A stretch of 24,317 nucleotides of DNA, taken from the IMG/VR virus record IMGVR_UViG_3300009788_000293, positions 1 to 24,317 of that record. One strand, given 5' to 3'. Source of the DNA: a virus. The position numbers and the translations under genes were made by a program. Each line of letters starts with the position of its first letter. Position 1 is the first letter of the stretch. The notes below the pieces were generated by a model. The model was not told the DNA's origin and did no database searches. It worked only from the letters and a program-made list of their open reading frames with translations. Positions 14,693 to 21,969 of the stretch are shown here, in pieces.

Positions 14693-16576
14693 ATGAAGAA
14701 GATAGAATTACAAGAACTTGTCTTTGAAAATTTCAAAGGCATCAGAAACCTTTCGATAAAATTCGAAAAAACTACCTGCATTTACGGTCAGAACAAGGCA
14801 GGTAAGACAACGGTGTTTGACGGGTGGTTATATCTTATGTTTGGCAAGGATTCATCAAATAGGGCCGATTTCGATATAAAAACGATAGTAAATGGTGAGG
14901 CCCTGCACAAATTGAATCATTCGGTTACCGGGACGCTATTGGATGACGGCAATCCCTTGGAATTAAAAAAGACGCATTATGAAAAATGGACAAAGAAGAA
15001 AGGGCAAGCAAACCGGGCATTCGAGGGACACAAGACAGACCATTTCATTGACGGCGTGCCGGTTCCCAAAACGAAATATGATTTGAAGATTTCCGAGTTG
15101 ATCGATGAAAAGCTGTTCCGATTGCTCACTGATGCCACCTTTTTCAATACTCAGCTGCCATGGACAGACCGCAGGAATATTTTGACTGAGATGTCCGGAG
15201 AGCTGAAAGAAAATGAAATTGAGGGATATAGCCTGATAAAAGCTTTCCTGGGTGAGAGAACGGCTGAAGATCATAAGAAGGTCATTGCAGCGGAAAGGAA
15301 AAAGATCAATGACGAGCTTGAGAGCATTCCAATCAGGATTGATGAACTCACAAAACAATTTATCGAGATCCCTACCGCGAAAGAGGAAATTCAAAGCAAG
15401 ATCAATGAATTGACATCGAGGAAAGAGAACCTGCAGGAAAGAATCAATGAAATGAAAAACGATGCAGGAGAAGCCGACCGGAAAAGAAAATTTACTGCTG
15501 TCCAGGACGAGATCACTCAGAAAAAGTCAGATTTCAGCCGTGTGAAAAGCGGCAGGCTCGATGAGGTTACTAGAAAACTGAGCCCTCTCAGACTGAAAAG
15601 AGATGAGATTGATTCGGCGGTCAAAAAGTTAAAAAACGAGGCCGTACAGAATACTGCTACACTTGAAAGGCTTGAAACTGAGATCGGAAAAACCAGGACA
15701 AAATGGAGTGAGATTGCAAACTCCAATGAAAAAGCCTTGGATACCTGCCCGACATGCAAACAATCATTGCCGGCAACATTGGTTGAGGAAACGAATAAAT
15801 CGATCAATATGAAGAAGGCGGAGCAAGAAAAAGAACTGAATAAAAAAGGTCAGGACCTTGTAAAAGAAAGAGAGGATTTTAAGGAACGGAGTACGGCAAT
15901 CGATGCTTCGATAAACGCAAGGGTCATTGAATTTGAAGACGCAAACAGTGCTATCGATGAATTGCAAGCTGCGTTTGACAAAATCTCTCAAGAGACTGTC
16001 GATATTTCAGACCTGGAAAAACAGCAACGCGAACTTCAAACAATAACGTCTCCTATTGATACGTCAGACCTGGAAGTCGAGAAGCAATCCATTGTTACCG
16101 ACATCAAAGCTTTTGAGGGCGCTCTTCTTAATATCGAGAAGAACAAAGGCTATCAAAAAAGGATTGATGAATTATCGGCCAGTGAAAAGAAACTAAGTCA
16201 AAAGTTTGCTGATCTTGAGAAACAACTAAACCAGATCGAGGAATTTATTGTTGCTAAGACTGTCATGGTAGAAGATAAAGTAAATAAAATGTTCGAAATA
16301 GCGAACTTCCGTATGTTCGAAAAACAAATTAATGAAGGCACAAGACCGGTATGTATGACCTTGATCGATGGCGTTCCCTATAGTTCCGCCAATAATGGGG
16401 GTAGGGTGCAGGTCGGAATAGACATCATAAAAACGCTTCAAAAACATTATGGGATTTATGCTCCGATTTGGGTGGACAATAGGGAATCAGTGAGCGAGAT
16501 ACCTGAAGCCGATTGTCAGGTGATAAATTTATATGTTTCTCCCTCAGATGAGAGTTTGCGGGTTGAATACAATTAA
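14693..16576 (+). CDS. SbcC/Rad50-like ATPase with zinc hook
   Basis: 627 residues; AAGGAAATT before the ATG. Walker A is YGQNKAGKTT (residues 31-40). Residues about 180-520 are a long charged coiled coil with a C-x2-C zinc hook (CPTC, Cys352 and Cys355) near its middle, as in Rad50/SbcC. The C-terminal lobe has a reduced signature (NNGGRVQVGIDIIKTL) and a Walker B-like strand (PIWVDNRESV), as in phage SbcC-like proteins that are shorter than the bacterial ones (about 1000 residues). Such proteins work with a nuclease in DNA end processing. No SbcD gene is next to it; the metallo-beta-lactamase-fold protein at 18002 may take that part, which is only inference. Confidence 0.85.
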   Translation: MKKIELQELVFENFKGIRNLSIKFEKTTCIYGQNKAGKTTVFDGWLYLMFGKDSSNRADFDIKTIVNGEALHKLNHSVTGTLLDDGNPLELKKTHYEKWTKKKGQANRAFEGHKTDHFIDGVPVPKTKYDLKISELIDEKLFRLLTDATFFNTQLPWTDRRNILTEMSGELKENEIEGYSLIKAFLGERTAEDHKKVIAAERKKINDELESIPIRIDELTKQFIEIPTAKEEIQSKINELTSRKENLQERINEMKNDAGEADRKRKFTAVQDEITQKKSDFSRVKSGRLDEVTRKLSPLRLKRDEIDSAVKKLKNEAVQNTATLERLETEIGKTRTKWSEIANSNEKALDTCPTCKQSLPATLVEETNKSINMKKAEQEKELNKKGQDLVKEREDFKERSTAIDASINARVIEFEDANSAIDELQAAFDKISQETVDISDLEKQQRELQTITSPIDTSDLEVEKQSIVTDIKAFEGALLNIEKNKGYQKRIDELSASEKKLSQKFADLEKQLNQIEEFIVAKTVMVEDKVNKMFEIANFRMFEKQINEGTRPVCMTLIDGVPYSSANNGGRVQVGIDIIKTLQKHYGIYAPIWVDNRESVSEIPEADCQVINLYVSPSDESLRVEYN

Positions 16577-16579
16577 CCA

Positions 16580-16694
16580 AAAAGACATGGCTGAACGGTA
16601 AGGCACTCCGGCGAAAGTCAGGAGATTCCGGCAGTTCGATTCTGCCTTTTACATTCGGTGTGGGTTCCGGGGTTCGAATCCCTGGTGTCTTTTA
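16580..16694 (+). tRNA. tRNA-like element with two T-arms (degenerate or unusual tRNA)
   Basis: Outer stem AAAAGACA (16580-16587) pairs with TGTCTTTT (16686-16693), 8 bp. Then T8, a D-arm very like that of tRNA-Gln (GCTGAACGGTAAGGC, 16590-16604), and an anticodon-place hairpin CTCC (16606-16609)/GGAG (16621-16624) with an abnormal interior that can close on a GAAA tetraloop. ATTCC (16625-16629) is a normal 5-base variable loop. T-arm 1 GGCAG-TTCGATT-CTGCC (16630-16646) is perfect, but the bases after it do not pair with the 5' end. T-arm 2 CGGGG-TTCGAAT-CCCTG (16668-16684) is followed by the half that does. No proper 7-base anticodon loop with U33 is seen, so no amino acid can be given. Confidence 0.55.
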
Positions 16695-16710
16695 AAACTG
16701 AGGATTGAAT

Positions 16711-16953
16711 ATGGACAATGATAAGCATAAAAGCGCAGATGTTTTGCGTAGTGAAATAAAGGAACTTGAACAACGGTTAAATATACTTGAGTCGATCAAA
16801 GAGCGCGACAACAGACTTGGATTGGCTCAGATAAATGACAGTAGTTACAAGGTCGCAATACCAAAGGAGTACAAAAAAATCTTTATCATTATGTTGAAAA
16901 CGATTCTTGAAGATGAGCTGGAATCCAAGAAAAAAAATTACCAAAACCTGTAA
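16711..16953 (+). CDS. Small coiled-coil protein, function unknown
   Basis: 80 residues from the ATG at 16711 (GAGGA six bases ahead; a TTG at 16705 is in frame but too near the site). Residues 8-35 form an amphipathic helix (LRSEIKELEQRLNILESIKER), then a short strand part (SYKVAIPKEYKK) and a second helix (FIIMLKTILEDELESKKK). Likely oligomeric. It follows the tRNA-like element. No family recognised. Confidence 0.65.
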   Translation: MDNDKHKSADVLRSEIKELEQRLNILESIKERDNRLGLAQINDSSYKVAIPKEYKKIFIIMLKTILEDELESKKKNYQNL

Positions 16954-17011
16954 AAATGTGCTATGATATTTGAAGGTAAACAGAAATCTTAAAACTTTAA
17001 AAAAGGAAATT

Positions 17012-18001
17012 ATGGAAAACGAAAAAGCACTTGTTACTACATCGTTGGAGATAATGGATATATCTGCCGTTAAAAAACAGGTAAATCTAATTCAGCAATT
17101 GATGAAAGATGTCATGGAAGAGAATGAACATTATGGGACAATCCCAGGCACTAAGAAAGCTGGCCTCTGGAAATCCGGAGCTGAAAAGTTGTCGATGACG
17201 TTCAGGCTGGTTCCAAAATATCAATTTGAAAGGATTGATATGGAAAATGGCCATAGAGAGATAGTGGTGACTTGCACATTGATAAATGCCGTTACCGGTG
17301 AGTTTGTGGGAGAGGGTGTTGGTAGCTGCTCAACCATGGAATCAAAATATCGCTATAGAAACTCAGCTGCCTTTGAAATCACAGACGATTCGATCCCGGA
17401 TGATGCCAAGGAGAATAAAGCTAAGTATAGAAAGCAGGGCTTTGGAATGCAGAAAGATGATAACAATGTCTGGGTTTGGGTAAAATATTCAGGAGATGGA
17501 AAAGTCGAAAATCCTGACATTGCAGATGTTTACAATACTGTTTTGAAGATGGCCAAAAAGAGAGCGCATATCGATGCTGTTCTTACTGCCACAGCCGCTT
17601 CGGATATTTTTACCCAGGATTATGACGATAGTATGACCGAGGAAAATGGAGGAGATGAGCCAAGAAGCCAGGTGACGCCGATACATGAATGGATTACCAA
17701 TTTTGATGCCTGCCGGAACCTGGATGAATTGAAGGACTCGGTTGCCATGTTTAACATAAACAAGCATAAATACACGGTAGCCGAGGGCGTCCAAATTGGA
17801 AAGGCAAAAGATAAAGCCAAGGATGCTTTGCAGGCGGTGGAAACTGCACAGGAATTCAATAAAGAAGAGGAACCGTCCATTCAGCAACAAGCTGATGCAG
17901 ACCAAGCAGAATTTGAAGAACAATTGACCGACGAGCAGATTGACGCTGAAGAACGTGAAGGAATGCAGAGTGAAGGTCAACCCAGGAAACCAGCCTTTTA
18001 A
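17012..18001 (+). CDS. Conserved phage protein, possible single-strand annealing / recombination protein
   Basis: 329 residues from the ATG at 17012 (AAGGAAA site); an in-frame TTG at 16970 is less likely. HYGTIPGTKKAGLWKSGAEKLSMTFRL and VYNTVLKMAKKRAHIDAVLTATAASDIFTQDYDD are strong conserved-looking blocks that I know from many prophage proteins near recombination genes. The helix 'MAKKRAxxDAVLxATAxSDxFxQD' is close to the end of Rad52/RecT-like annealing domains. The last 70 residues are acidic and low in complexity (EEEPSIQQQADADQAEFEEQ), as in proteins that contact partners. Setting between an SbcC-like ATPase and a metallo-hydrolase supports a recombination role, but the exact class is not fixed by what I see. 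Confidence 0.55.
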   Translation: MENEKALVTTSLEIMDISAVKKQVNLIQQLMKDVMEENEHYGTIPGTKKAGLWKSGAEKLSMTFRLVPKYQFERIDMENGHREIVVTCTLINAVTGEFVGEGVGSCSTMESKYRYRNSAAFEITDDSIPDDAKENKAKYRKQGFGMQKDDNNVWVWVKYSGDGKVENPDIADVYNTVLKMAKKRAHIDAVLTATAASDIFTQDYDDSMTEENGGDEPRSQVTPIHEWITNFDACRNLDELKDSVAMFNINKHKYTVAEGVQIGKAKDKAKDALQAVETAQEFNKEEEPSIQQQADADQAEFEEQLTDEQIDAEEREGMQSEGQPRKPAF

Positions 18002-18673
18002 ATGATCGAAATCAAAACATTCAAATCGAGTTCAGCAGGCAATCTGCATTTGATAAGGTTTGGTGGCAGAAAGCTACTTATCGAGTGTGGTCTTCCGATT
18101 TCAAAGATTAAGAAATATTTGGATTTCGATCTTGATATTGACGCCTGCCTTCTTTCTCATCATCACGCCGATCATTCAAAAGCGGCCAAAGAGATGATGA
18201 GGGCAGGAATCACGCTTTATTGTAGTGAAGAAACTGCCAAGGCCTGCAAGCTAACTGGCCACCGGCTGAAACACGTCAACTCTCAATTTGTTCTCGGGAA
18301 AGGCTTTTTTGTGAATCCTTTCCCGATAAACCATGATACACCGGGGGCGCAGGGTTTCTTGATAACTTGGGGCCAGGATCGTATCTTATTTGCTACGGAT
18401 ACGGGATCTTTGCCTTACAGGTTTCCAGGCATGACATTTATCATGATTGAATGCAACCATTCGGACGAAACCTTACAAGATCTTGAGCCCTACCTGGTTG
18501 CCCGTATTAAAAAGACTCACCTCAGCCTTGACAAATGCATTGAATTTTTAGAGCGGAACGACCTGTCAAATGTAAGGGAAATTAGGTTAATTCATTTGTC
18601 CAGCCGTAATGCAGACGGTGAATATTTTAAGACTACAATCCAGGAAGAGTTTGGAATCCCTGTTATAATATAG
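18002..18673 (+). CDS. Metallo-beta-lactamase-fold hydrolase
   Basis: 223 residues; ATG directly after the previous TAA. SSSAGN near the N-terminus and HHHADH at residues 53-58 (H-x-H-x-D-H) are the metal-binding motifs of the fold. FPINHDTPGAQGFLI holds the next His, and FATDTGS the bridging Asp; a late His (LIHLSSRNAD) completes the set. The layout resembles YycJ/WalJ-type proteins, some of which are nucleases. In the place after the recombination gene it may act on DNA ends. Substrate cannot be told from sequence. Confidence 0.8.
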   Translation: MIEIKTFKSSSAGNLHLIRFGGRKLLIECGLPISKIKKYLDFDLDIDACLLSHHHADHSKAAKEMMRAGITLYCSEETAKACKLTGHRLKHVNSQFVLGKGFFVNPFPINHDTPGAQGFLITWGQDRILFATDTGSLPYRFPGMTFIMIECNHSDETLQDLEPYLVARIKKTHLSLDKCIEFLERNDLSNVREIRLIHLSSRNADGEYFKTTIQEEFGIPVII

Positions 18674-18681
18674 GAGCCTCA

Positions 18682-19029
18682 TTGAAAACAATTAATCATT
18701 ATGAAGTTGAAATATTGAAAAACGGCGAGAAGACGTTCAAAAGAGAAAAGATCGAAGTCATTGCAGAAAATGAAGGATGGATTGTTTTGAATACCAGAAA
18801 CTACGATAGGGTAACCAAGACAAAGACTTTTGAATTCTGTCATTGCAGGCTGGACAAACCCAGACTCACAGCCAGGGAAAATGACAAAATTTTCAAAAAT
18901 GGTGTTTTTTATGAATTCTATTCATACGGCACCAAAAGAGCCACAACTATAAGAAAAGAGATCGCCAAATTCATTGATGACAGATATGGTTATTTGGCTG
19001 CTATCGACCTTTCTTTTATAAAACTATGA
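18682..19029 (+). CDS. Hypothetical protein
   Basis: 115 residues from a TTG start chosen because TAGGAG lies 6 bases upstream and no ATG fits. Strand-rich (HYEVEILKNGEKTFKREKIEVIAENEGWIVL, then KTKTFEFCHCRLDKPRL), a helix near the C-terminus (TIRKEIAKFIDDRYG). No family recognised. It ends in an ATGA overlap with the next gene, so the two are co-translated. Confidence 0.65.
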   Translation: MKTINHYEVEILKNGEKTFKREKIEVIAENEGWIVLNTRNYDRVTKTKTFEFCHCRLDKPRLTARENDKIFKNGVFYEFYSYGTKRATTIRKEIAKFIDDRYGYLAAIDLSFIKL

Positions 19030-19463
19030 ATAAGATATTCTTATCAAAAGCGATTCAACAGGCTTTCCCAGTAGACGAAGATGCCCAGGAAGCTTTCAAT
19101 AAATTCCCGATCGGGCAGAAATTTGAAGTCCTGCCATGGGATGAAAGGAACTATGGATTTCACAAAAAATTGTTTTCCTTAGTTGATCTTGTTGTGCAAA
19201 ACAACCCCAATTGGAAGGCTCCCTATTTTCTGTTAAAGCTGATACAGCTTGACTTAGGCATTGTAGAAGTCGGAAGAGATTTCCAGGGAATAGTTAAAGA
19301 ATTCCCGAAATCGATTGCTTTCAGAAACATGAAGCAAATAGAGTTTAATGATCTATTTTCAAAGGTTCATCAACACATGCTTTCGAATCTTGCTATCCTT
19401 ATTCCCGGGATGAGCGAGAAGATGTTTAATAGTTTTGTGAGCAGAATTTTAAATTTTACCTAA
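19026..19463 (+). CDS. DUF1367-like phage protein
   Basis: 145 residues, ATGA overlap. The core FPIGQKFEVLPWDERNYGFHKKLFSLVDLVVQNNP matches the 'kG......~~RN~~fHrK~FaLl~l' element of DUF1367 proteins, common in replication regions of temperate phages. Further YFLLKLIQLDLG, then AFRNMKQIEFNDLFSKVHQHML with a C-terminal helix. The function is not established; the family often lies near nin-type and recombination genes. Confidence 0.65.
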   Translation: MNKIFLSKAIQQAFPVDEDAQEAFNKFPIGQKFEVLPWDERNYGFHKKLFSLVDLVVQNNPNWKAPYFLLKLIQLDLGIVEVGRDFQGIVKEFPKSIAFRNMKQIEFNDLFSKVHQHMLSNLAILIPGMSEKMFNSFVSRILNFT

Positions 19464-19481
19464 GATCATTGAAGGAGAAAT

Positions 19482-19613
19482 ATGATATATAGAAAAACCT
19501 GGTATTCTCGTTCGAGCAAATACTTCGTCGAATCAAAGCGCAAAGATTACAAATATACCGGCTGGTTTTTATTTGGAGTATTGCCTCTATACATTGTTAG
19601 AGAAAAATACTGA
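19482..19613 (+). CDS. Small basic protein with hydrophobic C-terminal half (43 residues)
   Basis: Good AAGGAG site 6 bases before the ATG. The first 25 residues are basic and aromatic (YRKTWYSRSSKYFVESKRK), residues 27-39 hydrophobic (GWFLFGVLPLYIV). It could sit at the membrane, though the stretch is short for a full span. It fills the gap between the DUF1367-like gene and the next small gene. Confidence 0.5.
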   Translation: MIYRKTWYSRSSKYFVESKRKDYKYTGWFLFGVLPLYIVREKY

Positions 19614-19658
19614 ATATCAATTTTTGAATTTTACATAATCAAACACTTAGAGGTCAAA

Positions 19659-19892
19659 ATGGAAGATAAAATTGCTATGGGAAATACGGCACCTGAAAAT
19701 GATATTGAACTTTGGATTACCAAAGAAGAACATCAAGAGGAAATTATCAAAATCACTCCTGAAAAAAAGATCTTTGTGAGAGGTGTTGAAACAACCGATC
19801 CCAAGACAATCGGGGAAGCGTTTATTTATTTCATGAATGAGTTTTATTCAGAGCAACTGGAGGATGTTGATGAAAAGGATCGACAAATATAG
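19659..19892 (+). CDS. Hypothetical acidic protein
   Basis: 77 residues; AGAGGT site before the ATG. Acidic, with a strand-turn-strand pattern (IELWITKEEHQEEIIKITPEKKIFVRG) and a helix at the end (TIGEAFIYFMNEFYSEQL). The turn 'ITPEKKIFVRG' resembles small phage proteins with a 'G.i.v~G' turn, but I know no function. It overlaps the next gene by 23 bases. Confidence 0.6.
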   Translation: MEDKIAMGNTAPENDIELWITKEEHQEEIIKITPEKKIFVRGVETTDPKTIGEAFIYFMNEFYSEQLEDVDEKDRQI

Positions 19893-20112
19893 ATCAATTG
19901 AAAAGTTTACCGGTGATGAAGGTGAAACGCTTGAACTCACGTATACAAACAATATATCGGATCACAACTATCATGAAGGAGTCCGGCTGCATTTCTATGA
20001 GCAGGAATGGGCCAATGAAATCAGCGTACTCCTTGAAGATCGGGAAGCTAAAAGAATGCGTGATTTTCTGTTAAAATTGTATCCATTGACAGATAAACAA
20101 TCCACAGGATAA
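19870..20112 (+). CDS. Hypothetical protein
   Basis: 80 residues from the ATG at 19870, which has CTGGAGG 7 bases ahead; an ATG at 19864 lies inside that site. Sequence runs YRSIEKFTGDEGETLELTYTN, VRLHFYEQEWANEISVLLEDREAKRMRDFLLKLYP, a beta part followed by a C-terminal helix. No family recognised. Part of the coupled chain of small genes. Confidence 0.6.
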   Translation: MKRIDKYRSIEKFTGDEGETLELTYTNNISDHNYHEGVRLHFYEQEWANEISVLLEDREAKRMRDFLLKLYPLTDKQSTG

Positions 20113-20125
20113 TTGGAGTTATAAA

Positions 20126-20359
20126 ATGAATAAACGTCGGAAAACTATCGACGATATTGGTATTGGAGATAAATTCATTGATGATGAGCGGGGCTTGTTG
20201 GTTTCTGTAAAGTCTTTTCACGGCACAACAATGATGTTTTGCGAAGCTTCAGAGGGAAAAGAATTCGATTCTTACTATCATCGATCAGAAGAGAATTTAA
20301 GACGAATTAATAAATATTTAAAAAAGAATGAAAATGGCAAAATTACGCAAATTATCTAA
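20126..20359 (+). CDS. Hypothetical protein, small beta-barrel-like
   Basis: 77 residues; GGAG 8 bases before the ATG. IGDKFIDDERGLLVSVKSFHGTTMMFCEA has alternating hydrophobic residues and the 'G.~f...~g...V~~~~~~~v~~' pattern of small SH3-like barrels. The C-terminus is a basic helix (SEENLRRINKYLKK). Function unknown; it overlaps the next gene by 32 bases. Confidence 0.6.
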   Translation: MNKRRKTIDDIGIGDKFIDDERGLLVSVKSFHGTTMMFCEASEGKEFDSYYHRSEENLRRINKYLKKNENGKITQII

Positions 20360-20576
20360 AAACCGCAGGAAGAAGGACAAGAGAAAGAATACTTGTCAAT
20401 ATTGTGGCCAGGTGCAAAAAGGAACTAGGATGAGAATATGTTGCACTCCTAATTTTGGCATAGGGAATAAGGTATCATCTGTTTCTTATGTAAAAAACGG
20501 TGTTCCTCATATAAAGTTTTTCGAAAAAGGACGATTTTTTAAAGATCCGAATCAAATCCTACAAATTAATAAATAA
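20328..20576 (+). CDS. Small zinc-ribbon-like protein
   Basis: 82 residues from ATG 20328 (a second ATG at 20334 is equally possible; neither has a strong ribosome site, so coupling to the gene before is likely). Very basic N-terminus (KLRKLSKNRRKKDKRKN) followed by CQYCGQ and RICC, which together may bind zinc. C-terminal half is strand-rich (VSSVSYVKNGVPHIKFFEKGRFF). Nucleic-acid binding is a fair guess. Confidence 0.55.
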   Translation: MKMAKLRKLSKNRRKKDKRKNTCQYCGQVQKGTRMRICCTPNFGIGNKVSSVSYVKNGVPHIKFFEKGRFFKDPNQILQINK

Positions 20577-20594
20577 AAATATAGATTTTACTTG

Positions 20595-20638
20595 TTGACT
20601 TTTCGGCTTTACCATATAATAATAATACTTATTATATG
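20595..20638 (+). promoter_or_regulatory. Promoter overlapped by a perfect 10-bp palindrome (operator)
   Basis: -35 TTGACT (20595-20600). -10 either TATAAT (20615-20620, spacer 14) or AATAAT (20618-20623, spacer 17). CATATAATAA (20613-20622) and TTATTATATG (20629-20638) form a perfect inverted repeat with a 6-base spacer, covering the -10 region and probable start point. It lies before a small HTH-like gene, the usual layout of an autoregulated promoter. Confidence 0.65.
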
Positions 20639-20662
20639 ATAACTCAAAAATACAGGGTGAAA

Positions 20663-20845
20663 ATGAGAGAGAAACTTTGGGAAAAATTAAAAGAAGATGA
20701 TCGAAGCTTTGCATGGTTTCACAGAAATTACCTAAAAAACGCCAGCCTAAGATATAACACTCTTTATCAGCAAGCCAAGGGTGATATCCTTACTAAAATG
20801 TCCGAGGAACTTCAAACAGCTATTAAAAAATACATAGGCGAGTAA
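20663..20845 (+). CDS. Small HTH-like DNA-binding protein, possible autoregulator
   Basis: 60 residues from ATG 20663, preceded by AGGGTG; an ATG at 20636 is in frame but lacks a ribosome site and lies in the operator palindrome. Sequence RSFAWFHRNYLKNASLRYNTLYQQAKGDILTKMSEELQTAIKKYI follows short phage helix-turn-helix proteins (first helix, 'sy.Tl....kGd', then 'mSeelq.aI..Yl'). It heads the replication operon and is the natural candidate to bind the palindrome at 20613-20638. Confidence 0.55.
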   Translation: MREKLWEKLKEDDRSFAWFHRNYLKNASLRYNTLYQQAKGDILTKMSEELQTAIKKYIGE

Positions 20846-20848
20846 TCA

Positions 20849-21610
20849 ATGGGCAGACACTTGAAATCTGGCTTGGATTATTTTCCTCTTGATACAAAGA
20901 TGGATGATGAGATCGAGCTTGTAGAATCTGAGCATGGAATAGTTGGATTTGGCGTTTTAATAAAATTGTATCAGAAGATTTATGCAAACAATTATTGGAT
21001 TAAATGGGACAAAAAAGAGAAAATTATCTTCAGTAATCGTATTAATGTCGACATAAATACGATAGATGAGATCATAAATTCATGCATCGAATGGGAGATC
21101 TTTAACAAAAAGATTTTTAAAGAATATGAAGTCTTGACTTCGCATGGTGTTCAAAAAAGATATTTCGAAATAATTAAAAGACGGGTTAGCGTTGTAGTTA
21201 TCAGTGAATATTCATTGTTTGATTGTGAAAAATATCTTGAAAATGAAAAGATAAATGTCATCATAAATAACATTTCTGCAGGTACAAATACACAAAGTAA
21301 AGTAAAGGAAAGGAAAGAGAAAGTAATATATATTATTGATTACTTGAACAAGATTTTGAAAACAAAATACAAATACACTTCTATAAAAACCGTTGAAGTA
21401 ATCACAGCAAGATTAAATGAAGGATATGTGGGGAAGGATTTCAAAATTGTCATTGATAAGAAATACAGTGAATGGTTTGGAACCGATAGCGCGAGATTCT
21501 TAAGACCAGAAACTCTATTTGGAAATAAATTCGAGGGATATCTCAACCAAATAGAAGGGAAGGGGAACGGAAGCCAAGCAAAAAACCCATTACCAGATGA
21601 ATTCAAATGA
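20849..21610 (+). CDS. Phage replisome organiser / replication initiation protein (DUF4373 plus conserved phage C-terminal domain)
   Basis: 253 residues. Residues 1-95 (SGLDYFPLDTKMDDEIELVESEHGIVGFGVLIKLYQKIYANNYWIKW) match the DUF4373 N-terminal winged-helix domain (Lin1244/Lin1753-like) of replication initiators. Residues about 160-240 (IIDYLNKILKTKYKYTS, ITARLNEGYVGKDFKIVIDKK, RPETLFGNKFEGYLNQ) match the conserved phage C-terminal domain with its 'LRPeTLFg.kFe.YLnq' ending. Such proteins bind the phage origin, often within their own gene, and recruit helicase via a loader. The next two genes fit this chain. Middle part (120-160) is a linker. Confidence 0.85.
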   Translation: MGRHLKSGLDYFPLDTKMDDEIELVESEHGIVGFGVLIKLYQKIYANNYWIKWDKKEKIIFSNRINVDINTIDEIINSCIEWEIFNKKIFKEYEVLTSHGVQKRYFEIIKRRVSVVVISEYSLFDCEKYLENEKINVIINNISAGTNTQSKVKERKEKVIYIIDYLNKILKTKYKYTSIKTVEVITARLNEGYVGKDFKIVIDKKYSEWFGTDSARFLRPETLFGNKFEGYLNQIEGKGNGSQAKNPLPDEFK

Positions 21611-21969
21611 ATAAAGAAGAAGCTTCAGAAAAATATGGGAAAGAAAGGTGCCAGGATATGCATGAATTTCTGGATAAACTCAGTCGGTATTACGCCTTTC
21701 CTTATTCAGAAGAGACATTGCTAGATTTCCTGGTCGACCTCGAGAGTTTTTCGAATGAAGATCTGCAGGAAGCATTTAAAAGGCTTAAGTATCGAGAGTC
21801 CAATTTTCTAAAATTCAATGATGTTTATAACGTGTGCAGCGCAATTAAAAAGACCAGAGAGTCAAGAGAGGAATGGGAAGCCCAGAAAAAGAAAAAAGTG
21901 AAAAGGGGTATTCCGTTACCTGAAAATTTAAGGGACAGGTTGATTAAAAAACGAGAAAATAATGAGTGA
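21607..21969 (+). CDS. Putative helicase loader or accessory replication protein
   Basis: 120 residues, ATGA overlap with the initiator gene and overlap with the helicase gene. Helical: MHEFLDKLSRYYAFPYSEETLLDFLVDLESFSNEDLQEAFKRLKYRE, then FNDVYNVCSAIKKTRESREEWEAQ and a basic tail ending in LPENLRDRLIKKRENN. The pattern 'Y..p.~e.....w...L..~~~~~l..A~~~l......fP~~~~~' is that of small phage proteins found between initiator and DnaB, which load the helicase. No Walker motif, so not a DnaC-type ATPase. Confidence 0.5.
   Translation: MNKEEASEKYGKERCQDMHEFLDKLSRYYAFPYSEETLLDFLVDLESFSNEDLQEAFKRLKYRESNFLKFNDVYNVCSAIKKTRESREEWEAQKKKKVKRGIPLPENLRDRLIKKRENNE

Noticed and set aside
16580-16694. tRNA-Sec for the in-frame TGA
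   Set aside because: The 8-bp outer stem and an extra arm are reminiscent of tRNA-Sec, and TCA occurs at 16618-16620, but it is on the stem side, without U33 and without a 7-base loop, so it cannot serve as anticodon.
16970-17011. TTG at 16970 as start of the recombination gene
   Set aside because: The ATG at 17012 has AAGGAAA at the right distance; the extension is basic, low in complexity and has no such site.
20636-20662. ATG at 20636 as start of the HTH-like gene
   Set aside because: No ribosome site, and the codon lies within the operator palindrome; the ATG at 20663 has AGGGTG upstream.
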